NCBI GenBank assembly: GCA_002118135.1
Contig: BDIU01000189.1
Span: forward strand, 62,001-126,000
DNA from: Trebouxia sp. TZW2008
Taxonomy: Eukaryota; Chlorophyta; Trebouxiophyceae; Trebouxiales; Trebouxiaceae
Reading direction: 5' to 3'
DNA: 64,000 bases
Of the stretch, positions 1 to 12,161 are shown piece after piece. Both the position numbers and the translations under genes were made by a program. Numbering within the stretch: position 1 is the first letter of the stretch; each line of letters opens with the position of its first letter. The notes under the pieces were generated by a model. The model had not been told where the DNA came from, made no database searches, and worked only from the letters and a program-made list of their open reading frames with translations.

Positions 1-556
1 CTGACTGCACAAATCACATCAAACACCAAGCTTCAGGCCAATCAGGAGTACACAGAGACTGACTCAAGAAATGTGTACAGGCATTGCCGAGCATTTGAGC
101 ATATGCAGCAGCTCCTAAACAGTCAGACTTTGGCATCTAGCAGCCTGACCGTTTCGGACTCATCAAATAAAGAGTGTGGGTAAGGCTGTTCTGGAGCGTT
201 CAAGGCGAAGCAGCTGTCTGTCTCTTACATGCATGTTGTTGACAGTGTCATGCTCAGAAGCGAAGGCCTGCTGGATGAAGTGAACTTGTCAAGCCATTGT
301 GCAGGCGTTACAGAGCGTTTTCTCCGGAATCAGATAAACTTGTCTATTGATCCTGCAGCGAGGCTAGGTGCTGCCGTTTTGCTGCGCGGCGACACCCGCC
401 GCAATGCACAGTGTACAGCAAAGCCTTCTGCGGCCTTCCCCTTGTCGCGGAGGCCGACCCTTCGTGCATGCGCCTCGGTCGAGACAACCCATTACCTGCA
501 CACAGTGCCATGGACGGTCAGGTTCCAAGCCTAGCCATGATCAGCTTCGTGAGAGC
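1..556. other. 5' flank of the first gene
   Basis: No supported exon. The first 300 bases are CpG-poor. From about 355 to 530 the sequence becomes clearly CpG-rich, which in this window marks the regions around gene starts, so the transcription start probably lies here. Two overlapping open frames (229-534 and the 5' part of 368-817) look like untranslated sequence. Confidence 0.4.
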
Positions 557-587
557 ATGGTGGAACTGGGGCAGAAGTTCGCAATGA
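510..587 (+). promoter_or_regulatory. Upstream ORF overlapping the first gene's start
   Basis: An ATG in good context (gccATGG) at 510 opens a 25-codon frame that ends at TGA 585-587. It overlaps the proposed start at 557 in another frame. If transcription starts upstream of 510, it could reduce translation of the main frame. This assumes that 557 is the true start. Confidence 0.25.
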
Positions 588-3500
588 TAGCAGCTGCTGC
601 CGTCCTCATGGTCTGTGCCGTTGCTTGCCGTGTTGTTAAGCTTGACTTACGAGACATGGAAGTGACATGCATTGCGCACAGGTGGAGCCTGCTGGCGCAG
701 CTGTGTCTCGAACACTGGACAACACTGTTGAGCGAGATTACATTGAGGAGCTGGCTAAGAACAGAGAAGTCTGGGCTCAGGTTGGCCTTGTTGCTATCAC
801 ACAGAAGAGAAGTCTGACTGACTTCCCACAGTGAAACACGAGAAGTTTGTTTCATGACACTTAGACAAGCTTGCTCCGCGAGACAACACTTGTGCCTCAC
901 ACACCTAGCAATGTATGCCAGAAGAAGTAATGTGCATTGTTGTTACGACAGAACAGCAGTGCAACTCTTTGCACTTTAGCAACATTCACTGTCATTTTTG
1001 CCATGTGTATCACTGCAGGCAGCGAAGCAAGATGCAAAGCAGGACTCAAGGGATAGAGGGTCGACAAGAGGTACAACTTCCACCACCAAGCATGAAGCAA
1101 AGAAAGCATGAAACCAAGTCCATTGCACCTGTCAATACATGTCAAGTTCATGAAGACTAACAAGAAATGGCTTCTCAGCGCCACATTCAAATCTGCAGAT
1201 GTCATTTGGGAGGCTTTGAACAAGTGCATGCTGCTGTGGCTTGAAGACTTGCTGTCACATGCTTGTTTTCTTTTAAAACAACTTCTGGTGCTATGAGCCA
1301 GCGTGGCAATAGCTCAAGGCACTCCAGCCAGAGTCACATGATAATGAAATAGCGTGTGCCAGCAAGTGCAACTTTGGGTGCTACATGCACTTGCTGTTGC
1401 ACCACACTGCATGGCTGTACGTCTCACAGAATAACAGCATAGTTGCAGCAAGCATTCACGACTGCTGCAACTTGGGCTGCTGCACTCTGCTGCAACGCTG
1501 AGCATGAAGCAAATGCAGCAGCTCTAGCATGCAGCATACCAGTGCGTACACAGCATATTTGCGCTCAAGAGAGGGCAGTTCAGTTTCAACGCAGAGTGCT
1601 TGCCTTCTTGCTCTTGTTTCATGATTTGGCTTTTTTCCCAACCAATGGCTTTTTAACAACCAGAACACAAGAACTGAAGAAGAAGTGTGTAGCAAATTTG
1701 TGAAAGGCTGTATGAGTCCTGGACTGTCTCTGTAGACACTGGCTCCCGCTATGATGCCTTGATCACCAACTTGCTGTTTCCTTTGTTCTAGAGCACATCT
1801 TCGCCTGAACCCTCCACCAGAAGTCTGCGACGTTTTCTTTTCTTTTGTGTCGAGCTGAAAACTTTGTCCGTGTTGTGTGCAGGGTGGAACACCAATACTT
1901 ACTCTTTCAGAAACAGTTCCATTGCCGACATGAGCCCCTCAGATGCAGGTGAGACACAACACATTTTGCGAGTTGCACTTGCTTTGACCCTGCAATCACT
2001 CCTTCTCCACTATTTTTGAGTGCTTTTGCCCTGCAACCACTCTTTTTGGGTGCATGAGTACTCAATGTCAATGTCTGAGGCACGTAAACGCCTGGATGGC
2101 TTTGCAAAGACAGCCCTTCATGCAAACCTGTTGAGGAGACTTGATGATCAGAACTCCATTAGTATTGCTGCATGCATGCAATGATAATGATAATGAGCAG
2201 CGCATGCAGCAAACAACACATGCAATGAAGGACGCATGCAACGAACAGCACATGCAGTGCACCCGAGCAACAGCTAACCCCAATGCTGCAGGGTACACAT
2301 GCTCTCAAGACAATGAAAGAGATCCACACAAAAACGCCAGTGCCGCTTTTAAGAGAAGTCAGAGCTGACTCTGCTGCTTCAGGTTACACATTATCTGAGG
2401 GCAATGAAACAGATCCTGAGAAAACTCCCAAAAGGCTTTTCCAGCGCTTCATAGATGCCTTCAGACCCCTCCCAACAAGCGAACAGACAAAACCTCCTTC
2501 TAAAGAAGAGGCAAAGGGCAGCGCTGGCAAAGAAGAATCAAAGGGCAGCAAAAACGGAGCTGTAACAGAAGAGGCAAAGGAGAAAGAAGAGGCAAAGGAC
2601 AAAGAAGAGGCAAAGGACAAAGAAGAGGCAAAGGGCAAAGAAGAGGCAAAGGGCAAAGAAGAGGTGAAAGGTTCAAATGGCAAGGACAGCAAGAACGCTG
2701 CAAAGGAAGATGGAAAGGCCAAAGAGGAGAAGAGCAATGGTGCTGCCAAGCCAGAGAGCCAGTCTGAAGCGAAAGGTACAGCTGGGAGTTGCTTTAACTG
2801 TTTCTCTGTCCAGAATGTGCTGTGTGAAGTGTTTTTGTCCTTGGCGTTTGCAGAAGCTCAGGTCTGGCAAAGTCGAAAGTATACATGTTGTCTGTGATGA
2901 CTCCGTGGCGCTTGCGTTCAGCTCTCTAGCCCTTGCAATGCAGTTGCAGCATTGAGCAGGAACATTTGCTGTTGAGTGACTTGCTTTCCCTGCAGAAGGT
3001 ATGCAATCCTGCATTGTTTCAATCCCCTGGTACTGCAATGACCATGCAACACTGGTCTTGCTCATTGTAGCGCTCACATTGCTCCTGTCCTCACCATGCC
3101 AGCCAGATTGTAACGCTAAAAGCTATATTGGTCTGCATGGTAGACATGCAAATATTGCGCAAGTCAGAATGACCAAGGCCAATATCTTGTGGTCATGCCT
3201 GTGACAGAAGCTTGGTTTGCGATACCTTCGGCATGCTAGACAGACTCTCACAACCCAATTTAGCTGTTTGAGTTCTGACTAGGGTTGAGATCCTCAAATT
3301 TGGCTACAGTTTGAGGCATGGCAGAGACCCCTCTCTCTCCCTGCCTACTGTAGTGTAAGCAGCTTGCTGTTTTGCAGAAGCTTCAGGAGACTCAAAGGCT
3401 GAGAAAGCAAAGGAGCCCAGCCCCCCACCGCCCCCCAAGAAGCCAGCAGGAGGCCCAGGGGGGTCAGGTGGTAGCCCTCAACAGGCGCAGCCCAGGGTGT

Positions 3501-6500
3501 CTGCCCCTGCAGCGCTCAGTGCATACATTGAGGCTATCACCGGTAGCCGATCAGACACACCAGCTGTGAAAGGACTGTCAGACGGTCAGTCTCAGTTCAA
3601 GCCATCAACACCGCACACACCTTCATTTGTCATGAATGCATGAGATCACATAGCACAACAATCTCATACCAGACAGTGCTTGTTTCTGTTTGTCCTGCAC
3701 ACCGCCTGCATTCAGCGCAGCAGCCAACAGATTGATTCATGCAACAGCTGGGCTTTGTCTTCATGCCATGCAAATGTGGGACTGGTCAGCAAGTGCTATG
3801 CCAATCAGCATGTGAATTGTGTAACCTCAGCTTTCTGTTGCAAATTGGTCACATCTCTTCTGGAAAGCGCACAAAACTCATCCTCTGAAGTTGCATCCAG
3901 AGGCAACCTATACATGGGAACGTCCATCTTTGTGCTTGAGCATGCAGGTGCTCCACAAAGTAATCAGGCATGCATGCCCATTTTGCAGGATTGTCCTTCT
4001 TGGCTGATGCAGTCCATGCTTTTCAGCTTGTGCTGGAACAGCTTTTACTCAGACAGCATTTGCTTGAAAAGCTTTTGCTTAAACAGATTGTGCTTACACA
4101 GCTTTTTCTTGAACAGCTTTTGCTCAAGCAGGTTTTGCTTGAACAGCTTTTGCTCAAACAGCTTTTGCTCAGACAGCTTTTGCTTCAACAACTCTTGCTT
4201 GAACAGCTTTTGTTCAAACAGCATTTGCTTGAACAGCGTTTGCTTCCACAACTACAACTTCCTCAATAACATGAATAGGTTTGGCTTGAACAGCATCTGC
4301 ATGAACACCTCTTGCTCAAACAGCTCTTGCTCAAGCAGCTGCTGCTGAAATAGGTTTTGCTTGAACCGGTTCTGCACGAACAGCTGTTGCTTGAACAGCT
4401 TGTGCTGGAATCATTCATGCTTGAACAGTTTGTGCTTGCACAGGTGCACTTGAGACAAAGAAATCTCCTAGTCCTGAGGAGGTGGCGGAGATTGAGGATA
4501 TACGGTACCAAGTGGAGCAGGCCAATGCCTTGAGTCAAGGTACCTCCGGTACCTCCTGCATGTGTCAAGGTACCAGGTGCATCAAGCACCATGCAACTTA
4601 CATTGTAATTGTCTTGCATACATCCTTCAAGGAATTGATGTCACAGTTGTGATCTGCAGAAGAAGTGTCAACAGCACAGCATGCAAATGAGCCTGTACCC
4701 CGCCCCCTGAGCCCCCGCCCCAAGCCGCCCCTTGAAGCCTCTTCAGCCCCGCCCCCTCCCCGCCCCCCCAGGCGCTGCTTGTTTTGCCATCCAATATGCA
4801 AATGCTTGCATGCATTGTGCGACGGCCTCATTGTCGTGAAAACTTGCCATGCTGCTCTGCAGAAAATTGTCAGCAATGCAACATGCAAATGAGCCCAGGA
4901 CCCCCCTCCCCCCAACCCAGCCCCTCCATTACAGTCGCTGCTTGTTTTGCAAGTCAAGTTGCACCTGTTGTACACCGGCTGCATTGTTTTGAAAGATTGT
5001 CGTGCTGATCTGCAGAAGAAGCAGCCCCTCAACAGGCAAGTGAGCCTCAACCCCCCGCGAAGCCCAAAAAGGTAGCTGGGGGTGGAGGTGGGTCAGGCAG
5101 CAGCCCTCAGCAGGGGCAGCAGCAGGGCCAGCAGCAGCGGCCTGCCCCTGCAGCCCTCAGTGCTTATGCTGCAGGCGTCACAGGCAGCCGCTCAGACACA
5201 CCGGCTGTCAAAGGCCTGGCAGATGGTCCGTCTCACACTCTATCTTTCATTTCATTCATTTATTCAGTAGTCACAGACAAGTCAACAGAGGAGTTGCAGA
5301 ACTTGTTCTGCTGTCATGTGCATGCATGATTCACAAGGCCGCAGCAGACGCGTCAGTGCGTACAACAGCAAGAATGTGGCTTTAAATCTTGCAAATGTTG
5401 TGCTGTCCAGCAGTCACTGTGTAAATCCACCACATTCTGCTCCATAGGAGCTGTGGGCATATCAGCTGACACGACTTTTCACATCAGCCATGCATTGTCA
5501 CAAGGCTGCTGCACATTCTGTCCTGTCACTCGCAGCAATTTTAACCGCATCAAGTAAAGCTGACCATCTTTGATGTTGACACTCTGCTGTTTCCAACACT
5601 TTCGTACTGTTGCACCGTAGCACCCTGCAGTCTGCATCTGCATGCTGTTTTCATCAGGCATGCATGCATGCATGCATGCACACTGCATGAGCACAATCTT
5701 CCACTGTGACAAGTCAACTGCTGCTCACGCTTGGTGGTTTGTTGGTGGCACAGGTGCGTCACAGGAGCCTCAGTCAGATGAGATAGCTGATCAAGTGCAG
5801 CAGGCTGTTGCCTTGAGGCAGAGCTTGAGCTATGGTGAGAATTTTCTCCTGCTCACATTGCTTCTGTGACATGCCATTGATCTCTCCTGCTCACATTGCT
5901 TCTGTGACATGCCATTGATCTCTCCTGCTCACATTGCTTCTGTGACATGCCAATGATCTCTCCTGCCCACATTGCTTCTGTGGCATGCGGCATCAAGGCA
6001 CTGCAGGCCATGGCTTTGAGTACAAGTCTGAGTCACGATAATCATTCTGTTCTGCTTCTGTGGCATGAGACATAAGTCACTTCACAACAAGGACTCAGAT
6101 TGGAGTCTTGAGTCCCAAAATGTGCTTTGCCAGTGACAATCAGGGGTTTTCAGACAACACTTGGCGTTTTAAATTTAACGCCTCACACTCTGCTTTGAAT
6201 GGCAGCTGTACTTGCCCCTGCAGTCTGTTTCAAGCATTGCTCATGTCTGAAAAGTGCAAGTTGTCTGGCGTGACAATAGTAGTTCCCATGTCCTCTGGTT
6301 GGCAAGTTCAACACTCCCTGCTCAGGAGCTGCTTTGCGTCAGAAGAGCAAAATACTTGATGTAAAAGCACAAATGGTGGTCTGCAGACAACGTACAAGAG
6401 GCAGAGAAACCAAAGGAGCCCAGTCCCCAGGCTACCCCCAAGAAGGCAGCAGGGGGTTCAGGTGGCAGCCCTCAGCAAGGGCAGCAGCAGCGGCCTGCCC

Positions 6501-9500
6501 CTGCAGCCCTCAGTGCCTATGCTCAGGCTGTCACACGCAGCCGCTCAGACACACCCGCTGTCAAGGGGCTTGCAGATGGTCAGTTTAAGACCTTGTTTTG
6601 CAAGATTGATCAGTGTTCAGAGTAACGACAGTCCTGTGATCATACCCTTGCAGCAGTTTCTACGCCAACACAAATAAGGGCGCTTTCCCATAAGCTAGTT
6701 GTGATGTCACCATGTGCGAGTATATGAGCCAGCCAGTCTATGACTGCTCTTTCACTTTGTCTCTAGTTTCTGCTGAAGAAATTACTCAGCATAGAGTACA
6801 TGATCCCACATGACTTTTGATAGCTGCAGCCTGACAGATTCATCTTATGGCTGCATTGCATCATTAGTCAGCATATCTTCACCCGGCCATGCAGTGCTGT
6901 CGACAGATCCAACAGCCATGCATTTGCCTTACGCAAGTGGTTGCCTCAACCCTGGTACAACCCATGCTGCTGATGTTGTGAGGACTGAGATGCAAACTCG
7001 GCTGCAGAAGCTCTGTTAGGTGAATGTGTTGTTGAAGAGCAACTAAACTATATTGCTTGGTCAGGTGCTTATGAGGCAGGCAGGCAACCCAAGTACGAGG
7101 AGATTGAGCAGCAAGTGAAGCAGGCCAATGCCCTGAGTGCAGGTGAATACTGAACACCGCCCGAACTGATGTCGCACCAAGCATTCTAGGCTCTCCTTTG
7201 TCAATGTGTACTTGGGGGTTTATGCTGCATCCTGCACATTTTCATTGTTTGTCAAAGGCTTTCAAGGCTTTCATCGTGGGTATGGATCAAGTCCAATTGT
7301 ACTCAGGGCAGTCATGTATCTATCAAGCAAATGTCTATGTGGCTGCCATATATCTTTTGCAATTTTATCTGTTTCTGATTTGCTTGGTCCTGGTAAGCGT
7401 TCAAGCAGACGTTAACATGAACCAAACCATCACAATGAAACGCATTGCACTGCCCATGGCAACAGAGTGTTGCATCTTGTTGTGTGTCTTCGCTAAGTAA
7501 GATTTGAACTGCAGAGCAAGCACCAGCAGCTAAGCAGGTAAATGAGCCGGGCCCCCAAGCGCCCCCCAAGAAGCCAGCAGGGGGTCCAGGGGGGTCAGGT
7601 GGCAGCCCTCAGCAGGGACAGCAGCAAGGGCAGCAGCAGCGGCCTGCCCCTGCAGCCCTCAGTGCCTATGCTGGAGCTGTCACAGGCAGCCGCTCAGACA
7701 CCCCAGCTGTCAAGGGGCTATCTGATGGTCAGTATCAACCTCAAAATCTGGACTGTGTGGCATGACCCGCTGTTTCAGACTTGTTTTGCTGCAGCAAAGC
7801 ATCTGAACCTGCAATGGACATTTACAAATGCAAAAAGCAGATGTGATGAATTGGTCTGGCTGCATATCAGGGTAGCACATTGTATGCAGCATAGTCTTGC
7901 CAGCTTTGGGCTGATGTCTTTTGCATTTGAATTCCTGCTTCCTCTCCAACAATCTGCCTTCCCAACGGTCTTTATGATTTGTCCAACTGCATTGCATCTC
8001 AAATGCGCATGTGGTCTATTCAATGCCTTGAGAACCCATGCATTGTGTGCTGCTTAGCCAAGCGTGCATTGTCTCAAACTCATTCCCAGTTGGCACAACT
8101 GCATTGCCATTTGAGTCATGATGCATGCAGTTGGGCTCAGACGATTATCTTGAGCACCAATGCATTGTGTACTGCTTAGCCAGGCGTGCCTTGTATCAAA
8201 TGCATGCCCAATCGACGCAACTGCATTGCCGGTGTCATGATGCATGCACATGTTGTCCACTCACACACCCAGCACATTTGCTGGAATGTGCAGTAGCTAT
8301 CGTTCTTATTACATATTGTCTACTCATGGTTTTGAGCACGTGTGCATCATGTATTGCGTAGGCAGACCGTTCAGTTCTGTCAAGCGTCCTGCTGAGTGGA
8401 CCCTTGCTTCTGCTGAAACAGGCGTCGCTGCAGCAACAGACGCAGATGTGGAGAATCAAGTCAAGCAGGCTGGCGCCTTGAAGCAAGGTAGGCATTGCAT
8501 ACCTTGCAGGCATACAAGCCTTACTTCTTGACAAATAGATACGTAGAAACTGATCACAGCCTATGCTGCAATTGTTTGATCTCCTATCGAGGCAGCAGAT
8601 GCTGTACAGGCTATGCAGCTTCACTGACATTCAGACATCTGTCACATACACAAATGTCTTGATGGCTATGTCTCATTTGCACTGGTCATCCTGACTACAA
8701 TGTGCATCAAGCAGCTTGTTGCTTGCCTCTAGCTCTATGACACTACCTGGTTTCATGCATGCACTGCACTACTGCATGGTCATGAGTAGGTTCTGTCATG
8801 ATTCTCAAGAGTCCAGAGTCCTATTTCAACCTTGAAAGTTCACCCCAGTCTGAACATATGTGTTTTTGCAGGGCTATTGTCTGAGGATGCCCCATCAGGG
8901 AAGCCATCACAGCAGCAAGGCAAGTCAGAGCAAAGCCCTCCAAAGGAAGGCTCCAAAGAAACGCCCCCTGCTACTTCTGACAAGGTCAGGGCTCTTCTTA
9001 CAGCTAAAACTCCAGTGAATTGTCTCATCAAACAAGAACACGCAGTGACCACTCAACAACACAAATCATGATCTTGATTATGATACATATTGAAACAATT
9101 GACATATGCAATAAAACATTATAAATGCAATCAGTGAGATTGATTATCATCATCAATATTGGCATTGTTGCAGCTTTTTCCTCTGTGCACCACAGTTTCA
9201 GTGATTTCTTGCATCTAGCCACTGAATGCTGCAGCTGATGCCTTAACTGCGCACTTAGCATATATATAGCCTCTAGCCTAAAATAGCCTTAACCCTGAGC
9301 ACAGGTCTTGACTCATGTTTGTGTTGCTGCAGGCGCCTGCTGCAGAAGCTAAGAAGGCTGGCAATGACTCACCCCAACCCCCTCCACCTCAGCCTCAGAA
9401 AGCAGCGCCAAAACCTGAAGCTGCAAAGTCATCAGATGCAAAACCGCCAGACGCAAAGGCATCAGACGCAAAGCAATCCGATGCAAAGCCTGGGAACAGT

Positions 9501-11081
9501 CAGAAGGGTGAGTCTGGTAAGGAGCAAGGTGCAACTCCGAAGCCGAGTGAGCCCCCAAAGCGGACCCCTGACACCCCCAAGGGGTCAAGTCAACCCCCCT
9601 CAAAGCCAGCAGGCGAGGACGCATCAGCCAATGCTTCTCAGAGTGGTCAACAGCAATCAGCCTCAAAGCCCAAAGCTCCAGAGACCAAACAGGGTGAGAG
9701 TTCACAGGCGGGAAGCAGTCAAGGCGGGAAACAGGCAGCACAGAAACCGCAAAAGTCTGGCGATGGCGGGAAACCAGCTCCCAACCCTGAGGAGTTCTCA
9801 CGGATTGCTGCTAAGGCTGTTGCAGACGTGCGCAGCAACTACAAAGAGTCCAAGTCGCTGGACACAGATGTGCGCAACTTTAATCAGCTGGTGGCAAGCT
9901 TGAGGCAAAACTTTGCATCTGAGGCGAATGTGACCAATTTAAAACAGAGGTTTGCAGACGAGCAGCGGCAGCGGCAGCTTGCAATTGAACAGGAAGAAGC
10001 TGCTTATGAGAGGGACGCTGCAGAGGACAAGGACTATGATGACCCCTCAAGTTCCAAAGCTGAACAGAAGCCAGCTTCACTGAATCAGGCCAAGTCAGAT
10101 GACTCAGCAAAGCGTGCTCCCACCTCAGCGTCAAGCCCTTCTTCCTCTTCTGCCCCTGCCAAGAAGGAGGCAAAGCTGGACGGCGGAAAGGAGAAGCCAC
10201 AGCCTGCTGAGGCGCAGCAAAGCAGGCAAAGCGCGCAAAGCACAGGCGGTTCAACATCTGCTGAAGCACCACAGCAGAAACCAGCACAGCAGGCAGCAAA
10301 GTCTGCTGAAGCACCACAGCGGAAGCCAGCACAGCAGGTTGCCCAGTCAAATTCAAAAGCTGGAGGCAGTCAGCCAGAAGCTGCTGGCAAGGTTGCTCAG
10401 CCTGACAGCAAGAAGGCTGCTGATCAGCCCAAGCCGCGTCAACCAGTGGACACTGTTGCTGGTGTGAGCGACAGGCAGTCTAGCGGGTCCAGCACAGCCA
10501 AGTCTGAAGGCTCTGATGCAAAAGGCAAACAGCCTCAGAAGGCACCAGAGAGTGTTGCTGATGCAAAGGGCCAGCAGCCACAAAAGGCGCCAGAAAGCGC
10601 TGCTGATGCCAAACCCAAACCGCCACAGAAGGCCCCAGACAGCGCTGCTGTTGCACAAGCCAAACCAGCGCCAAAGGCAGCAGACAGTGGTGCAAGTGAT
10701 AGGTCACCTGGTGATCAGGGGGCAGCCAAGAGTGAAAGCACAGATGCTAAGCCTAAAGAGGCTCAGGCCATAGGCACTATTGCCAGCGCACCTGCTGGGG
10801 CAAGTGAGAAGCCAAGCGCTAGCGCAAGTGAAAAGTCAGCAGGTAGTCCAAATGCCAGTAAGGGCGAAGGAAGTGATGCAAAGGTTACAAAGCCAAAGGA
10901 GTCAGCCAGCAACGCAGTTGGTTCTGTGGCTGCCAAGCCCGCAGAAAGCACAAACGGCAAAGACAAGATGGACAGTCACGCCTCAGACTTGTGTGAAGCA
11001 GTCATAGACATCTTGCGGCCAAACACAGAAGCTGTCCTGCAGGTGGAGTGTGTTGGTGTCAGAATCATGTTCAAGCATTGA
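557..11081 (+). CDS. Unrecognised Ala/Lys/Pro/Gln-rich protein with four tandem exon-pair modules (about 1,222 aa)
   Basis: Predicted exons: 557-610, 682-780, 1019-1070, 1883-1948, 2383-2775, 3378-3584, 4444-4539, 5016-5225, 5754-5834, 6387-6578, 7065-7142, 7515-7727, 8422-8487, 8872-8984, 9333-11081. All have GT..AG borders and the frame closes (1,222 codons plus stop). The N-terminus has a short hydrophobic stretch (IAAAAVLM) that could be a weak signal peptide or anchor. Residues about 165-200 are EEAKDK/EEAKGK repeats. Residues 222-602 hold four alternating modules: a longer one ending in SRSDTPAVKGL and a shorter one with Q-V-x-Q-A-x-A-L. The last exon is a long disordered K/A/Q/S/P stretch interrupted near its first quarter by a helical, charged segment (SRIAAKAVADVRSNYK onward). 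No known domain is recognised and no function is proposed. The start ATG at 557 is the least certain point; exons 1-4 are weaker than the rest. Confidence 0.68.
2287..2475 (+). repeat. Duplicated 5' end of exon 5, first gene
   Basis: Two similar blocks start at 2292 and 2383, each after an AG acceptor. They encode GYTCSQDNERDP and GYTLSEGNETDP. The offset is 91 bp, so use of the upstream acceptor shifts the frame and stops at TGA 2366-2368. Only the 2383 acceptor keeps the gene open. Confidence 0.75.
2580..2666 (+). repeat. 18-bp coding repeat (EEAKDK/EEAKGK)
   Basis: About five copies of an 18-bp unit, gaggcaaaggacaaagaa with variants, lie inside the fifth exon of the first gene. They encode a highly charged, probably helical or disordered stretch. 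Confidence 0.85.
4026..4443 (+). repeat. 15-bp minisatellite of acceptor-like units
   Basis: About 27 degenerate copies of a 15-bp unit close to cttttgcttgaacag fill the end of the intron before exon 4444-4539. The register is exact for the first 16 units. The array ends with the unit tttgtgcttgcacag, whose final AG is the predicted splice acceptor. Each unit resembles a polypyrimidine tract followed by CAG. Confidence 0.85.
5658..5680. repeat. TGCA microsatellite
   Basis: A perfect run of alternating gcat/tgca tetranucleotides lies in an intron of the first gene. Short TGCATGCA words are common in introns of the whole window. Confidence 0.8.
5845..5988 (+). repeat. 36-bp tandem repeat, four copies
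   Basis: Units start at 5845, 5881, 5917 and 5953, with the core tctcctgctcacattgcttc. The array begins 10 bases after the donor of exon 5754-5834. The first three copies are nearly identical. There are no spacers between copies, so it is not a CRISPR array. Confidence 0.9.
8036..8255 (+). repeat. About 119-bp intronic tandem duplication
   Basis: The block starting near 8036 (cattgtgtgctgcttagcca) recurs near 8162 (cattgtgtactgcttagcca) with a similar tail, and a weaker trace follows near 8345. It lies in the intron before exon 8422-8487 of the first gene. Confidence 0.7.
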
Positions 11082-12161
11082 TGCCGCTTGGGGCTTTAGG
11101 GTTGTAGGGAAGCTCGTTTGCTTGACAAGGGCATTTTTGAAGCTGTCACTCTGCCCTGTTACAACAGGACAGCTGCCACTTGTAGTATGCAGTTTTGTCT
11201 AGGATTATGAGCATCAAACTGACTTGTGGTAATTTTTGCACACTGCTTCAGGGGCATGCTGCCTGCATAAGCTCATGTGATAGACACGTACAGCGTGGGC
11301 AGTCTGACACCTTTGTCATGATGTCAAATCTTTACAGTACAGTACCCTGGCTAGGGCAAGAGCTATCACTGTTCTTGCCTCTTGAGTTTGACTACTGGAT
11401 GCAGTTTACTGCAAATCCTCAGTCAACAAATTTTGAGATTTCTTTTGTCTTGAAAGTACGCACCATGTGGATGATCTGTCCGTGTCGGAATTCGTTGCCA
11501 GAAAAACTCAAAAACTGTTGCGCTGTGATGATGAAACGAATTTGTGTACATGTGCATGCAAGCCATACTGCTGAGCAATGCAAATGGTCTGAAATTGGTA
11601 AAAAACCGTCTCTTGTCCTGCCAGTTGAAATTGGCTTAGCAAGCCTTGCACAGTCCATCGCCTGCACTTGCAATTGCTTCGCACAACGCGCAAACCTGCT
11701 CAAACGGCAAACAAGCAAGTTGCGGCTTGCTTGCATCTTGCTGTCGTGTCTGCCAGCTGTACGCGGTCACGCGGATGACGCCATCAACATGTGAGTGGAT
11801 GAGGTGCACCAAAAAGCTTTATTTGTCAAGATTCTGCTAGCAGGTTTTGTGCATGATCAGTAATGTCATGCTGACACAGCAGTCCTTGCTGTCATACTTT
11901 GGTGGCGCCGATTTAGACTAATCTAGATTTTTGACGCGGGCTAGTACTTAGCGCCAATACCGTGATCCAGCCAGGCTGACACTGTTTGTTAAGAGCTAGA
12001 CAACCGTGACAGCTTTGCTCACAACGTTCACTGCTTCTCTTGCACGTCTGCATCAGCAAGTCAGGCGGTTGCGGACGAGGCTCAGACTCGGTGTTGGAGT
12101 CGTACTCTTGTCTTTCGTGTCCTCCAGACAGTCGGCCAGGTTGTGATCTCTGCACGGACTT
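11082..12161. other. Intergenic: 3' flank of first gene and promoter of acetate transporter
   Basis: No supported gene. An open frame at 11195-11794 has no domain, codon pattern or splice logic that I trust. The last 150 bases, rich in CpG, probably hold the transcription start of the acetate transporter. Confidence 0.45.

Noticed and set aside
2384..2749. Antisense frame opposite the Lys/Glu repeat
   Set aside because: The Leu/Pro/Ser repeat is simply the reverse complement of the coding EEAK repeat.
3680..4348. 222-codon frame rich in NSFCL/NSICL repeats and its antisense
   Set aside because: It is the translation of the 15-bp intronic minisatellite, which is open in several frames on both strands. 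No flanking splice logic supports it.
5845..5988. 36-bp direct repeats as a CRISPR array
   Set aside because: The copies are adjacent without spacers, in an intron of a eukaryotic gene.
11195..11794. 199-codon open frame after the first gene
   Set aside because: Its start is poor, the composition is Cys/His-rich and random-looking, no domain is seen, and it lies in a CpG-poor 3' flank.
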